From Sutcliffiella horikoshii (GTDB taxonomy: Bacteria > Bacillota > Bacilli > Bacillales > Bacillaceae_I): DNA of 62,479 nucleotides. The notes under the pieces are model-generated. The model was not told the origin of the DNA, did not search any database, and saw only the letters and a program-made list of their open reading frames with translations. A program made the position numbers and the translations under genes. Positions 46,341 through 56,333 of the stretch are shown here, in pieces. The stretch spans positions 1 to 62,479 of the forward strand of contig NZ_JAIVKY010000016.1 in assembly GCF_020524325.1 (NCBI RefSeq). Direction: 5' to 3'. The first letter of the stretch is position 1. The number at the start of each line of letters is the position of its first letter.

Positions 46341-47086
46341 TGATCATCTGTAAAACTCCTCGTGAACTTGAAATCATGAGAGAAGCAGGTAGAATTGTCG
46401 CTCTTACACACCAAGAATTAAAAAAACATATTGTACCTGGTGTAACAACGAAGCAATTGGATGATATTGCTGAGAAATTCATCCGCAAACATGATGCAAT
46501 TCCTTCGTTTAAGGGGTATAATGGTTTTCGCGGAAGCATCTGCGCTTCTGTCAATGAAGAACTTGTTCATGGTATTCCCGGCGATCGTGTACTGAAAGAC
46601 GGAGATATCATTAGCATAGATATTGGTGCTAAGTATAATGGTTACCACGGTGACTCCGCTTGGACGTATGCTGTTGGTAACATATCCGATGAAACAAAGC
46701 GATTACTTGAAGTCACGGAACAATCATTGTATGAAGGCATCAAGGAAGTAAAACCGGGCGCTCGTCTCTCTGATGTTTCCCATGCGATTCAAACGTATGC
46801 GGAAGCTCACGATTTTTCAATTGTGAGAGAGTATGTAGGGCATGGAATTGGTCAAGACTTACATGAAGACCCACAAATTCCTCATTATGGACCTCCTAAC
46901 AAAGGTCCACGGTTAAAACCTGGTATGGTTCTTGCAATTGAACCAATGGTCAATGCAGGCACCCGCTACGTAAAAACGCTAGCAGATGACTGGACTGTTG
47001 TTACTGTTGACGGTAAAATGTGTGCTCATTTTGAACATACGGTCGCTATTACAGAAACAGGCTACGAGATCTTAACAAAAGCCTAA
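46340..47086 (+). CDS. map: Methionine aminopeptidase type I
   Basis: The 248-residue metalloprotease removes initiator Met. Metal ligands are in [17 protein letters not shown] (two Asp), [18 protein letters not shown] (His), and the C-terminal Glu residues (IEPMVN and FEHTVAIT). It is co-translated with adk. Confidence 0.97.
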
Positions 47087-47099
47087 GAGGTGATATTGC

Positions 47100-47414
47100 T
47101 TGATCGAATCTGATTCGACTTTGCAAGTAGGCCAAATTGTTTCGATTACTCAAGGCAGAGATGCCGGACAGTATGCCGTAATTATTAAAATTCTTGATGA
47201 GCGTTTTGTCGTCCTAGCGGATGGAGACAAGCGGAAGTTTGACCGCCCAAAGAAAAAGAACATTCATCATCTTGAATTTTTTGATTACGTGTCTCCAGAA
47301 GTTCAGAACAGTATGAAGGAAACAGGCCGTGTGACAAATGGAAAGCTGCGTTTCGCACTGACCAGATTTGTTAATGAGCTTGTTACTGATTTGAAGAAGG
47401 GAGAACTTAATTAA
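47100..47414 (+). CDS. KOW-domain RNA-binding protein
   Basis: This is a 104-residue small basic protein with an N-terminal KOW-like segment ([27 protein letters not shown]) resembling L14e/L24-type folds. It starts at TTG 47100, 6 bases after AGAGGTGA, and its stop overlaps infA (TAATG). A homologue sits here between map and infA in B. subtilis (annotated there as a KOW protein, I believe ybzG). A ribosome-related role is inferred from context. Confidence 0.85.
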   Translation: MIESDSTLQVGQIVSITQGRDAGQYAVIIKILDERFVVLADGDKRKFDRPKKKNIHHLEFFDYVSPEVQNSMKETGRVTNGKLRFALTRFVNELVTDLKKGELN

Positions 47415-47632
47415 TGGCGAAAGACGATGTAATTGAAGTAGAAGGTACGGTCATTGAGACTTTACCAAATGCTATGTTTAAAGTAGAATTGGAAAATGGT
47501 CATACTGTGTTGGCTCATGTATCTGGGAAAATACGTATGCACTTTATTCGAATCCTACCAGGAGATAAAGTAACGGTGGAGCTTTCTCCATACGATTTAA
47601 CACGCGGTAGAATTACGTATCGTTTTAAATAA
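47414..47632 (+). CDS. infA: Translation initiation factor IF-1
   Basis: The 72-residue OB-fold protein blocks the A site during initiation. It is a full-length match to the family: [20 protein letters not shown] at the start, RGRITYRFK at the end. The start overlaps the previous stop. Confidence 0.97.
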   Translation: MAKDDVIEVEGTVIETLPNAMFKVELENGHTVLAHVSGKIRMHFIRILPGDKVTVELSPYDLTRGRITYRFK

Positions 47633-47667
47633 ACCTATTTTAGCACTCCGTACTATCAGGGAGGTAA

Positions 47668-47787
<120 letters not shown>

Positions 47788-47807
47788 CTTGAGGGAGGTG
47801 CGCATAT

Positions 47808-48173
47808 ATGGCACGTATTGCTGGTGTTGATGTTCCTCGCGACAAGCGCGTTGTAATTTCATTAACATATGTTTTCGGTATCGGTCGTTCTACAGCTGAG
47901 AAAGTTTTGGCTGAAGCAGGTGTTTCTGAAGACACTCGCGTTCGCGACTTAACGGAAGAAGAATTAGGAAAAATTCGTGATGTTGTAGATAAAATTAAAG
48001 TTGAGGGTGACCTTCGTCGTGAAGTATCTCTTAACATTAAACGTCTAATCGAGATCGGTTGCTACCGTGGTCTTCGTCACCGTCGTGGTTTACCGGTTCG
48101 CGGTCAAAACACTAAAAACAATGCTCGTACACGTAAAGGACCTCGTCGTACTGTAGCAAACAAAAAGAAATAA
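47808..48173 (+). CDS. rpsM: 30S ribosomal protein S13
   Basis: The 121-residue head protein contacts the 50S. It begins [20 protein letters not shown] and has [20 protein letters not shown] near residue 89. GGGAGGTG precedes the ATG. Confidence 0.97.
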   Translation: MARIAGVDVPRDKRVVISLTYVFGIGRSTAEKVLAEAGVSEDTRVRDLTEEELGKIRDVVDKIKVEGDLRREVSLNIKRLIEIGCYRGLRHRRGLPVRGQNTKNNARTRKGPRRTVANKKK

Positions 48174-48187
48174 TTTTAAGTAAGTAA

Positions 48188-48592
<405 letters not shown>

Positions 48593-48764
48593 TTTGTCTG
48601 TATAGATTTTGTATACATGTCAATAATGGCTGATGATACAGTTTAAAAATATACAGAGATAATTAAATGTTGTTGTTGTGCACAATCGGGACATACCTAT
48701 GGGGAATTTCGGTAAGACATTCTATGTCTTTCCGGGGTTTCGACGTTTTGAAGGAGGGTTATGA
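48593..48764 (+). promoter_or_regulatory. rpoA leader region
   Basis: The 172-base gap holds a hairpin GGTAAGACAT/ATGTCTTTCC (about 48711-48733) shortly before AAGGAGGG. No convincing promoter was found. The hairpin could affect rpoA translation, but nothing further can be supported. Confidence 0.4.
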
Positions 48765-49709
48765 ATGTTAGAAATCGAAAAACCAAAAATCGAAACGGTT
48801 GAAATCAGCGATGACGCCAACTATGGTAAATTCGTCGTCGAGCCACTTGAGCGTGGATATGGAACAACTTTGGGTAACTCCTTACGTCGTATTCTTTTAT
48901 CCTCACTTCCTGGTGCCGCTGTAACATCTATCCAAATAGATGGTGTACTGCATGAGTTCTCAACAATTGAAGGCGTCGTTGAAGATGTTACAACAGTTAT
49001 TTTGAACGTTAAGAAGCTAGCATTAAAAATCTATTCAGATGATGAGAAGACGTTAGAGATCGATGTACAAGGTGAAGGAGCTGTAACAGCTGCTGACATT
49101 ACTCATGACAGCGATGTTGAAATCCTTAACCCTGACCTTCATATCGCTACGTTAGCGAAGGACGCTCACCTACGTATCCGTTTCACTGCAAAGCGCGGTC
49201 GTGGATATGTACCAGCGGACGGAAACAAACGTGAAGACCAACCGATCGGTGTTATTCCGATTGATTCCATTTTCACTCCAGTTTCTCGCGTTTCTTATTA
49301 TGTTGAAAATACACGTGTAGGCCAAGTCTCTAACTATGACAAGCTTACATTAGATGTATGGACAGATGGTAGTAACGGTCCACAAGAAGCAGTAGCACTT
49401 GGGGCAAAGATTTTAACTGAACACTTAAATATATTTGTAGGATTGACAGACGAAGCGCAAAACGCTGAAATCATGGTAGAAAAAGAAGAAGATCAGAAAG
49501 AGAAAGTTCTAGAGATGACTATCGAAGAATTAGATCTATCCGTTCGTTCTTACAACTGCCTGAAGCGTGCTGGCATCAACACTGTTCAAGAACTTGCAAA
49601 TAAGACAGAAGAAGATATGATGAAAGTTCGTAACTTAGGCCGTAAATCTTTAGAAGAAGTCAAGCACAAATTAGAAGAGCTTGGTCTTGGCCTGCGTAAA
49701 GATGACTAG
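48765..49709 (+). CDS. rpoA: RNA polymerase alpha subunit
   Basis: The 314-residue protein's N-terminal domain ([23 protein letters not shown]) dimerises and assembles the enzyme. A linker around residue 230-245 (acidic, [10 protein letters not shown]) leads to the C-terminal domain that binds UP elements ([20 protein letters not shown]). AAGGAGGG precedes the ATG. Confidence 0.97.
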   Translation: MLEIEKPKIETVEISDDANYGKFVVEPLERGYGTTLGNSLRRILLSSLPGAAVTSIQIDGVLHEFSTIEGVVEDVTTVILNVKKLALKIYSDDEKTLEIDVQGEGAVTAADITHDSDVEILNPDLHIATLAKDAHLRIRFTAKRGRGYVPADGNKREDQPIGVIPIDSIFTPVSRVSYYVENTRVGQVSNYDKLTLDVWTDGSNGPQEAVALGAKILTEHLNIFVGLTDEAQNAEIMVEKEEDQKEKVLEMTIEELDLSVRSYNCLKRAGINTVQELANKTEEDMMKVRNLGRKSLEEVKHKLEELGLGLRKDD

Positions 49710-49784
49710 TTTTTACTTGGAAAACTAGGCATCTTTATGTGTTTGAACCTTTCATGACTTTCTACAGAAGGAGGGAACATCAAC

Positions 49785-50147
49785 ATGGGATACAGAAAAT
49801 TAGGTCGTACTAGCGCACAACGTAAAGCAATGTTACGTGACTTGACTACTGACTTGATCATCAGTGAGCGCATTGAAACTACAGAAGCACGTGCGAAAGA
49901 ATTACGTTCTTTAGTAGAAAAAATGATTACTCTTGGTAAGCGTGGTGACTTACACGCTCGTCGTCAAGCAGCTTCTTACGTTCGTCATGAAGTAGCGAAC
50001 GCAGAAACTGGTCAAGACGCAGTTCAAAAGTTATTCGCTGATATCGCTCCACGTTATGAAGAGCGTCAAGGTGGATACACTCGTATCATGAAACTTGGAC
50101 CTCGTCGTGGAGACGGAGCTCCAATGGTTATCATTGAACTTGTATAA
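49785..50147 (+). CDS. rplQ: 50S ribosomal protein L17
   Basis: The 120-residue last gene of the alpha operon begins [19 protein letters not shown] and ends MVIIELV. AGAAGGAGGG precedes the ATG. A terminator follows. Confidence 0.97.
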   Translation: MGYRKLGRTSAQRKAMLRDLTTDLIISERIETTEARAKELRSLVEKMITLGKRGDLHARRQAASYVRHEVANAETGQDAVQKLFADIAPRYEERQGGYTRIMKLGPRRGDGAPMVIIELV

Positions 50148-50169
50148 TATATATTAGATGATAGTGGGT

Positions 50170-50182
50170 TAAAGAGGAGGTA
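50170..50182 (+). other. Orphan ribosome-binding-like sequence after rplQ
   Basis: AAAGAGGAGGTAACGA lies after rplQ with no reading frame behind it: no start codon at normal spacing opens a frame longer than a few codons. It may be a relic of the usual rplQ-ecfA1 junction. Confidence 0.4.
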
Positions 50183-50213
50183 ACGAATCTTTTAACTTAC
50201 TATAGTCAGTCAT

Positions 50214-50263
50214 AAATAAGGGCGGACAGTTGTAATGACTGATCTAAGCCCTTTATTTTTTTG
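50214..50263 (+). terminator. Terminator of the S10-spc-alpha cluster
   Basis: AATAAGGGC (50215-50223) pairs with GCCCTTTATT (50248-50257), with an inner CAGT/ACTG stem, followed by TTTTTT. Confidence 0.8.
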
Positions 50264-50295
50264 TCTATTTATATTAGAAGACTGTTTGATACACC

Positions 50296-50426
50296 GCTGG
50301 TGATTTCCGCAAAAGGCTGCGCTTTCCGCGGGGCGACCTTGAGCCTCCTCGGGCTGCGCCCTGCGGGGTCTCAACATTGTCGCTACTCCCCCGCAGGAGT
50401 CTACGCCTTTTGCTCCAATCACCAGC
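50296..50426 (-). repeat. Structured intergenic repeat, copy F (short form, inverted)
   Basis: A 131-nt element in minus orientation bounded by GCTGGTGATT and AATCACCAGC. Read on its own strand it has arms GCAAAAGGC/GCCTTTTGC and GCGGGG/CCCCGC (both perfect), plus a GGGC/GCCC tip. It is the only inverted copy. Confidence 0.87.
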
Positions 50427-50509
50427 TGTAAATATCATTCAATATAGATTTGGAGATCTCATAAAAAGGGGTTAAAGTCTCGACTATCTATGAATTTAAA
50501 CCAGTAACT

Positions 50510-50641
50510 CCCTGTTGCTTGGAGTGCAAGGTGTGAGACTCCAGCGGGGGAGAAAAGGTTGGTTGAGACCCCGCAACGAAGTGAGGAGGCTCAAGCACCT
50601 TCCCGCGGAAAGCGAACACCTGAAACGCAAAGCAACAAGGG
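50510..50641 (+). repeat. Structured intergenic repeat, copy G (short form)
   Basis: A 132-nt element bounded by CCCTGTTGCTT and AAGCAACAAGGG (one-base bulge), with arms AGGTGT/ACACCT, GCGGG/CCCGC and TTGAG/CTCAA. It lies 83 bases beyond copy F in the opposite orientation, both between rplQ and ecfA1. Confidence 0.86.
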
Positions 50642-50650
50642 TGTATAACC

Positions 50651-50690
50651 TAACCCATGCTCTTGAGCTATGTTGAGCAGTGGGTTTTTG
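50651..50690 (+). terminator. Terminator-like hairpin upstream of ecfA1
   Basis: AACCCA...GCTC pairs with GAGC...TGGGTT around a 12-base loop, followed by TTTTG. It directly follows repeat copy G, which suggests a transcript covers that copy. Confidence 0.65.
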
Positions 50691-50772
50691 TACTACCTAT
50701 TTTCTTTTTTTGAAGGTTAAGTCTATATTAGAGAGAGTTAGTTAAGCGGAGAAGAGAGGAGTTGTATTTTCG

Positions 50773-51606
50773 ATGGCCATCTTAGAAGTGAAGGGTTTGT
50801 CCTTCCGCTACGCAAACCAAGAAGAGGATACGTTAAAGAATATTAATCTTAAAGTGGAACAAGGAGAATGGACAGCGATCGTTGGCCATAACGGCTCCGG
50901 TAAGTCCACGTTAGCTAGAATCCTGAACGGCTTGCAGCTACCGACAGTTGGGTCTGTAATAGTTCAGGGGATAGAATTAACGGAAGAAACGATTTGGGAT
51001 ATTAGAAGGCAGGTAGGAATGGTCTTTCAAAACCCGGATAATCAATTTGTAGGTTCGACGGTAGAGGACGATGTTGCGTTTGGTTTAGAAAATATTGGCG
51101 TCCCCCGCGAAGAGATGATTTCCCGCGTGGCTGAGGGGATTGAAAAAGTAGGGATGGAATCTTTTTTAACCCAAGAGCCACATCAGCTCTCTGGAGGCCA
51201 GAAGCAACGTGTGGCCATTGCAGGTTTAATTGCGCTGCGACCATCGATTATTATTTTGGATGAAGCTACAAGTATGCTTGATCCTATTGGACGTAAGGAA
51301 GTAATCGACACCATAGAAGAGCTCAGGCAACAGGTGGGAGTAACGGTAATATCCATTACTCATGATTTAGAAGAGGCAGCGAGAGCAGATAAGATTATTG
51401 TGTTGAACGGCGGAGAAGTGTTTGGCGAAGGAACTCCGGATGAAGTTTTCCGAATGGGAGATAAGCTTGTGGAGATTGGGCTTGATTTGCCTTTTCCAAT
51501 TATCTTGGCAAATAAACTGCAAGAGTTGGGTGTGGAGTTTGAAACAGACCCAACCAATAGGGAAAGGCTGATGGATGAGTTATGCAAATTACAATCAAGG
51601 ATTTAG
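50773..51606 (+). CDS. ecfA1: ECF transporter ATPase EcfA1
   Basis: The 277-residue ABC ATPase is one of the energising pair shared by several vitamin-binding S components. It has Walker A GHNGSGKST near residue 38, Q-loop FQNPDNQFVG, signature LSGGQKQRVA (about residue 142), and Walker B IIILDEATSMLDP. A 25-base overlap couples it to ecfA2. The only S component in the window is none; it must be encoded elsewhere. Confidence 0.95.
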   Translation: MAILEVKGLSFRYANQEEDTLKNINLKVEQGEWTAIVGHNGSGKSTLARILNGLQLPTVGSVIVQGIELTEETIWDIRRQVGMVFQNPDNQFVGSTVEDDVAFGLENIGVPREEMISRVAEGIEKVGMESFLTQEPHQLSGGQKQRVAIAGLIALRPSIIILDEATSMLDPIGRKEVIDTIEELRQQVGVTVISITHDLEEAARADKIIVLNGGEVFGEGTPDEVFRMGDKLVEIGLDLPFPIILANKLQELGVEFETDPTNRERLMDELCKLQSRI

Positions 51607-52457
51607 AGCATCGCTATCAGCTGAATACTCCTTTTGAAAGGGTCGCCCTTTATGATGTAGATATGATGATTCCTGAGAACTCTTACACCGCCATTATTGG
51701 TCATACAGGATCAGGGAAGTCTACCTTGCTACAACATCTTAATGGACTGTTACGACCTACAAACGGCACCATTCAAGTTGGCGATATCACGTTACATGCT
51801 AATAAGAAGGAAAAGAACATCAAGGCTTTGCGCAAAAAGGTAGGGATTGTTTTTCAATTTCCTGAACATCAGCTGTTTGATGAAACCGTGGAGAAGGATG
51901 TTTGCTTTGGTCCGCTAAATTTTGGTGTCCCAGAAGAGGAAGCAAAAAGGCGGGCAAGAGAGGCGCTTAAGCTTGTTGGACTGCCTGATAGGTATCTGGA
52001 ATCTTCCCCGTTTGATTTAAGTGGGGGTCAGATGCGCCGGGTGGCGATAGCCGGGGTGCTTGCGATGCAGCCGGAGGTTCTAGTACTAGACGAACCGACA
52101 GCAGGCCTAGATCCACGAGGACGCAAAGAAATCATGGACCTTTTTTATAAACTGCATAAAGAGCAGAATCTGACCACCATCCTTGTCACCCACAGCATGG
52201 AGGATGCGGCAAAATACGCAGATTCTATCATGGTAATGAACAAAGGGACTGTTGGGTTAAAAGGGACACCAAGGGAGATTTTCGGCCAGGCGGAGGAAAT
52301 TAAGAAGCTTGGATTGGATGTTCCAGAGACGGTCCTGTTTATGAAAGAACTGGGATTGCGTATGAATAAAGAATTCAGCCAAGTGTGTCTGACTGTTGAA
52401 GAAGTGGCAGAAGCGATCGCCTCCCGCTTGGAAAAGGGGGATGAGGGATTTGAATAA
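51582..52457 (+). CDS. ecfA2: ECF transporter ATPase EcfA2
   Basis: The 291-residue second ATPase has Walker A GHTGSGKSTLLQHLNG near residue 40, signature LSGGQMRRVA (about 146) and Walker B VLVLDEPTAGLDP. It starts inside ecfA1 and ends inside ecfT, so the three genes are translationally linked. Confidence 0.95.
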   Translation: MQITIKDLEHRYQLNTPFERVALYDVDMMIPENSYTAIIGHTGSGKSTLLQHLNGLLRPTNGTIQVGDITLHANKKEKNIKALRKKVGIVFQFPEHQLFDETVEKDVCFGPLNFGVPEEEAKRRAREALKLVGLPDRYLESSPFDLSGGQMRRVAIAGVLAMQPEVLVLDEPTAGLDPRGRKEIMDLFYKLHKEQNLTTILVTHSMEDAAKYADSIMVMNKGTVGLKGTPREIFGQAEEIKKLGLDVPETVLFMKELGLRMNKEFSQVCLTVEEVAEAIASRLEKGDEGFE

Positions 52458-53244
52458 TTTAATCATTGGTCGTTATGTTCCGGGGACCTCTCTTATTCAC
52501 CGGATGGACCCGAGAGCAAAACTGCTGCTTGTCTTTATTTTCGTCATGGTTGTGTTTCTTGCCAATAATGTTTGGGGCTACGCGTTACTTGCGGCCTTTA
52601 CGTTGACGATCGTGTTGCTTACTAAAATACCGATACCTTTTATTTTAAAAGGGCTTAAACCGATCATCTGGATTATCATCTTTACGATGCTTTTTCATGT
52701 TTTTTTGACGAAGGAAGGGACGTTGCTTTTTGAAGTAGGCTTTATTCAGGTGTACGAAGAAGGCATCATACAAGCTATCTTTATTTCTTTACGCTTTTTA
52801 TTCTTGATCGCAATCACCACCATCCTTACCTTGACCACTACACCAATTGAGGTGACAGACGGGATGGAGACGTTATTTGGTCCGTTTAAAAAGGTGGGCG
52901 TGCCTGTTCATGAACTTGCCCTGATGATGTCCATTTCCTTGCGATTCATCCCGACCTTGATGCAGGAGACAGACAAGATCATGAAGGCACAGAGTGCTAG
53001 AGGTGCTGACTTTACCGTAGGGCCTCTGAAGGAGCGTGTAAAGGCGTTGGTTCCTTTGCTTGTCCCATTGTTCATCAGTGCGTTTAAACGCGCAGAGGAG
53101 CTTGCTACGGCGATGGAAGCGCGCGGGTATAAAGGCGGCGAGGGAAGAACAAAATTCCGCCTGCTAGAATGGCAGCTAAAAGATACCTTATTGATGGTGA
53201 CCTTGGCCGTACTAACGTTTATCTTAGTTCTTATCCGAACATAA
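52441..53244 (+). CDS. ecfT: ECF transporter transmembrane protein EcfT
   Basis: This is a membrane protein of about 267 residues with five to six hydrophobic segments. It carries the two Ala-Arg-Gly coupling motifs (KAQSARGAD and MEARGYKGG) that contact the ATPases. ATG 52441 gives the start MRDLNNLIIGRYVPGTSLIH, matching relatives. A longer frame from 52396 adds residues within ecfA2 and is rejected. TTG 52450 is an alternative start. Confidence 0.92.
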   Translation: MRDLNNLIIGRYVPGTSLIHRMDPRAKLLLVFIFVMVVFLANNVWGYALLAAFTLTIVLLTKIPIPFILKGLKPIIWIIIFTMLFHVFLTKEGTLLFEVGFIQVYEEGIIQAIFISLRFLFLIAITTILTLTTTPIEVTDGMETLFGPFKKVGVPVHELALMMSISLRFIPTLMQETDKIMKAQSARGADFTVGPLKERVKALVPLLVPLFISAFKRAEELATAMEARGYKGGEGRTKFRLLEWQLKDTLLMVTLAVLTFILVLIRT

Positions 53245-53255
53245 TGGAGTTAGAT

Positions 53256-54005
53256 ATGATGAATAGATTAAAATGTATCCTAACCTATGACGGGGCCGGG
53301 TTTGAAGGGTATCAGATTCAGAAGGAGAAGCGCACAGTTCAACTGGAGGTCCAGAAGGCATTGTCCCGAATCCATAAGGGGACAGAGATAAAGGTTTCAG
53401 CTTCTGGCCGCACTGATGCAGGTGTCCATGCAGTGGGCCAAGTCCTGCACTATGATTCACCTTTAACCATTCCCGATGCAGCCTGGCAGAGGGCGCTGAA
53501 TGCCCATTTGCCCAAAGATATTTGGGTGAAGAGGGTAGAGTCTGTCTCAGGGGACTTCCACGCGCGTTTTGATGTGGTAAAAAAGGAATACCGTTACAAG
53601 GTGAGCCTGGCAAAGGACTTTAATGTTTTTGACCGAGATCAGGTGTTTCATTATCCTTACTCGTTGGATTTGGCAGCTGTAAAGGAAGCGTGTGGATATT
53701 TTATTGGCGAACACGACTTTACGAGCTTTTGTTCTGCAAAAACTGAAGTAGAGGATAAGGTGAGAACCATCTACTCACTTGAAGTGGATTTGAAAGGCGA
53801 GGACCTGGAATTCCGTATTATCGGCAACGGCTTTTTATATAATATGGTACGTATTATCGTTGGCACCTTACTCGAAATTGGACAAGGTAAAAAATTACCA
53901 AGAGATATTTTTTTAATCCTGGAAGCAAGAGATCGGGGAGCGGCTGGAAGAACGGCACCAGCACACGGTTTATACTTATGGAACGTGGTTTATGATGACA
54001 ACTAA
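53256..54005 (+). CDS. truA: tRNA pseudouridine(38-40) synthase TruA
   Basis: The enzyme of about 249 residues modifies the tRNA anticodon arm. The catalytic Asp lies in SGRTDAGVHA (about residue 52), with FTSFCSAKTEVEDKVRTI and a GNGFLYNMVRIIVGTLLEIG motif further on. The start is ATG 53256 or the next codon, ATG 53259, both after GGAG at 53246-53249. The upstream extension inside ecfT is rejected. Confidence 0.93.
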   Translation: MMNRLKCILTYDGAGFEGYQIQKEKRTVQLEVQKALSRIHKGTEIKVSASGRTDAGVHAVGQVLHYDSPLTIPDAAWQRALNAHLPKDIWVKRVESVSGDFHARFDVVKKEYRYKVSLAKDFNVFDRDQVFHYPYSLDLAAVKEACGYFIGEHDFTSFCSAKTEVEDKVRTIYSLEVDLKGEDLEFRIIGNGFLYNMVRIIVGTLLEIGQGKKLPRDIFLILEARDRGAAGRTAPAHGLYLWNVVYDDN

Positions 54006-54023
54006 TCCTGGTGTAACATCTTC

Positions 54024-54052
54024 TTGACAATCTCGCAAAAAAGAGATAAGAT
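54024..54052 (+). promoter_or_regulatory. sigma-A promoter of rplM-rpsI
   Basis: TTGACA (54024-54029), 17 bases, TAAGAT (54047-54052), right after truA. Confidence 0.87.
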
Positions 54053-54059
54053 ATCACAT

Positions 54060-54122
54060 GGTATGTATTTTAACCCCACGATCAAGCCCCGGAAGAGTTT
54101 CATCGTGATGAATAAAATATAT
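54060..54122 (+). promoter_or_regulatory. L13 leader, putative autoregulatory RNA
   Basis: The mRNA leader before rplM contains AACCCCACGATCAAGCCCCGG and TTTCATCGTG, where CACGAT can pair with ATCGTG. It resembles the Firmicute L13 leader, as I recall it, in which L13 binds its own mRNA. Confidence 0.65.
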
Positions 54123-54169
54123 TAAGAAATGAAAAATAAAAGCTTTATTTTTTTTAGGAGGGAAATTTA

Positions 54170-54607
54170 ATGCGTACAACGTTTATGGCGAAAGCTAGCG
54201 AAATTAATCGTAAATGGTACGTGGTTGACGCTGAAGGTCAAACTTTAGGTCGTCTTGCAAGTGAAGTTGCATCCATTTTACGTGGTAAACATAAACCAAC
54301 TTTTACTCCAAACGTAGACACTGGAGATCATGTTATCATTATCAATGCAGAAAAAATCCACTTAACAGGTAACAAGTTGAACGGTAAGATCTACTACCGT
54401 CACACAATGCACCCAGGTGGACTTAAACAAAGAACGGCTTTGGAAATGCGTACTAACTATCCTACAAAGATGTTAGAACTAGCAATCAAAGGCATGCTTC
54501 CAAAAGGAAGTCTTGGACGTCAGCAAGCTAAAAAATTGAATGTGTATGCTGGAAGCGAGCATCCACACCAAGCACAACAACCTGAAGTTTACGAACTTCG
54601 CGGTTAA
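54170..54607 (+). CDS. rplM: 50S ribosomal protein L13
   Basis: The 145-residue early assembly protein begins [20 protein letters not shown] and has [20 protein letters not shown] near residue 83. AGGAGGG precedes the ATG. It is 20 bases before rpsI. Confidence 0.97.
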   Translation: MRTTFMAKASEINRKWYVVDAEGQTLGRLASEVASILRGKHKPTFTPNVDTGDHVIIINAEKIHLTGNKLNGKIYYRHTMHPGGLKQRTALEMRTNYPTKMLELAIKGMLPKGSLGRQQAKKLNVYAGSEHPHQAQQPEVYELRG

Positions 54608-54627
54608 TTAATAAGGAGGGTATAACT

Positions 54628-55020
54628 TTGGCACAAGTACAATACTACGGCACAGGTCGTCGTAAAAGCTCCGTTGCACGTGTACGTCTAGTTCCTGGTA
54701 ACGGACAAATCGTGATCAACGATCGTGATATCGAAAACTACATCCCATTCGAAGCTCTACGTAACGTTGTTAAACAACCATTGGCAGTTACTGAAACAGA
54801 AGGTAACTACGATGTATTAGTAAACGTTGACGGTGGAGGATACACTGGTCAAGCTGGTGCGATCCGTCACGGAATCGCTCGTGCATTATTGCAAGCTGAT
54901 CCTGAGTTCCGTGCTACTTTAAAGCGTGCAGGGTTCCTAACTCGTGACGCGCGTATGAAAGAGCGTAAAAAATACGGACTTAAGGGCGCTCGTCGTGCAC
55001 CTCAGTTCTCAAAACGTTAA
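54628..55020 (+). CDS. rpsI: 30S ribosomal protein S9
   Basis: The 130-residue protein's C-terminal tail (RRAPQFSKR) reaches the P-site tRNA. It starts at TTG 54628 ([20 protein letters not shown]), after AAGGAGGG. A strong terminator follows. Confidence 0.97.
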   Translation: MAQVQYYGTGRRKSSVARVRLVPGNGQIVINDRDIENYIPFEALRNVVKQPLAVTETEGNYDVLVNVDGGGYTGQAGAIRHGIARALLQADPEFRATLKRAGFLTRDARMKERKKYGLKGARRAPQFSKR

Positions 55021-55030
55021 TTTTCAATTT

Positions 55031-55068
55031 CGAAAAACCCCTGGCCTATACGGTCAGGGGTTTTTTTA
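55031..55068 (+). terminator. Terminator of rplM-rpsI
   Basis: AAAACCCCTG and CAGGGGTTTT pair (with inner GCC/GGT) around a short loop, followed by TTT. Confidence 0.92.
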
Positions 55069-55200
55069 TGCTGCTAACCTCCACCTATGCAGTCCTACTT
55101 TACATATCCCCATCAGATCATCTTTGTTGAATGAACCGGCCGTTAAGAATTTCTGTATGGTCTATATAGGTATATAACCATAGCATGTCTATATGGTGTG

Positions 55201-55208
55201 CATACACT
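55201..55208 (+). promoter_or_regulatory. sigma-E-like -10 box
   Basis: CATACACT matches the sigma-E -10 consensus CATACA(A/C/T)T exactly, 22 bases before the ATG. The -35 (around GCATGTC, 55183-55189) is only approximate. Mother-cell expression of the downstream gene is inferred. Confidence 0.45.
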
Positions 55209-55229
55209 GTAAGGAAAGGTGGTGAAATA

Positions 55230-56258
55230 ATGGGACATTGTAGTAAGTGCTTCCAACATTCAGATAAATGCTGCTGTTCCTTCAAAAGCCAGAAGTCGGA
55301 GCAAGATCAATGTCAAGTTCAGATTCCTGTTCAAGTTCAGGATAGTGAGGCGACTCCTGTACAAGAAGGACAGGTGGTTATCCAAGATGGTCCAGAGGCT
55401 ACTCAAAATGCATTTCAAGGTCCTCAAAATCAACTTCAAAGACATGGAAATCAAAGAAATGGAGATCAGACAAATGAAGGGCATACCAATATCTCTCCGT
55501 TACAAAATAATCAGTCCATTTCGACACCTATCGATGTTAGTGGAGTAAATGTAAATGTAAAGTGTGGTGATTTTATGCCTTTTCCGTACCCATTCCCATT
55601 CCCGGTGCATAAATGCAATTGCTGCCCGGATTCCCCGTTTTGTACAAAATCCTTTGATCATAAAGACTGTAGAAAAGACAAGAGAAAATCCAAAGAGTGT
55701 GACTGTTGTACTGAAGCACTCTCGGAATTTTTATGCTTTGTAAGAGACACACAACGCTCATTAGATGTAGAAGAGGGAGTTGACATTTATTTAGCAAGTG
55801 CTACAGGGTTAGGTAATCCTATAGACGACCAAATAATAACAGATGTAGAAAGCTGTTTCCTCATTAGATTTCGTGATGAAGGAGAAACAGGGCCGATAAC
55901 AGCTGCACAGTTATGTAAAGTTGCAGGGTTAAGTGTGACAGAAGATGAAGAAGATCCTCCAGGTGAGCTATTCACTTTGATACAGGATTATATCAACAAC
56001 CTGAATGCAGGTTGCTCGCAAGATAAAGGGAAATGTGACTGCTCTTGTTGTGCAAGTGCCATTGGAGAAGAATTGGATGCCGCCCGTAGATTTCCCCAAC
56101 AGTTAACGGCTGAACTTTTCATTAATGGGGTAGATGCAGAATTAGCAGACTTGACGGTGCTTCTGGTGAAAGACTGCCTAGTTTATCTAACAAATACCAC
56201 TGAGGACACAATATATGTTTTTTCACTTTGTGCAATTACTGCGGTTACAGTGAGTTAA
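55230..56258 (+). CDS. Cys-rich protein with duplicated C-terminal domain, possible spore coat protein
   Basis: The 342-residue product is not firmly assigned. It has a Cys-rich N-terminus (MGHCSKCFQHSDKCCC), a Gln/Asn-rich low-complexity segment (about residues 20-100), a PFPYPFPFPV patch, and a Cys/His cluster (127-160). Two similar domains (about 157-236 and 269-342) follow: each begins CDC-x(0-2)-C, continues with a helix, and ends with a Cys-containing hydrophobic strand pair (VESCFLIRF...AAQLCKVAGLSV and VKDCLVYLT...VFSLCAITAVTV). ATG 55230 has AAAGGTGGTGA upstream. The Cys-rich composition and sigma-E-like box suggest a coat or exosporium protein of the CotY/CotZ kind, but this is inference. 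Confidence 0.75.
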   Translation: MGHCSKCFQHSDKCCCSFKSQKSEQDQCQVQIPVQVQDSEATPVQEGQVVIQDGPEATQNAFQGPQNQLQRHGNQRNGDQTNEGHTNISPLQNNQSISTPIDVSGVNVNVKCGDFMPFPYPFPFPVHKCNCCPDSPFCTKSFDHKDCRKDKRKSKECDCCTEALSEFLCFVRDTQRSLDVEEGVDIYLASATGLGNPIDDQIITDVESCFLIRFRDEGETGPITAAQLCKVAGLSVTEDEEDPPGELFTLIQDYINNLNAGCSQDKGKCDCSCCASAIGEELDAARRFPQQLTAELFINGVDAELADLTVLLVKDCLVYLTNTTEDTIYVFSLCAITAVTVS

Positions 56259-56263
56259 AGGCT

Positions 56264-56303
56264 TAAAAAAGAGGGGCTAGAATTACGAAGCCTCTCTTTT
56301 TTA
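56264..56303. terminator. Bidirectional terminator
   Basis: AAAAAAGAGGGGCT and AGCCTCTCTTTTTT form a stem with A-run and T-run on either side, between two convergent genes. Confidence 0.9.
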
Positions 56304-56333
56304 TGAGGAAAAGGGTGTTTTTGCCGGTTATTC

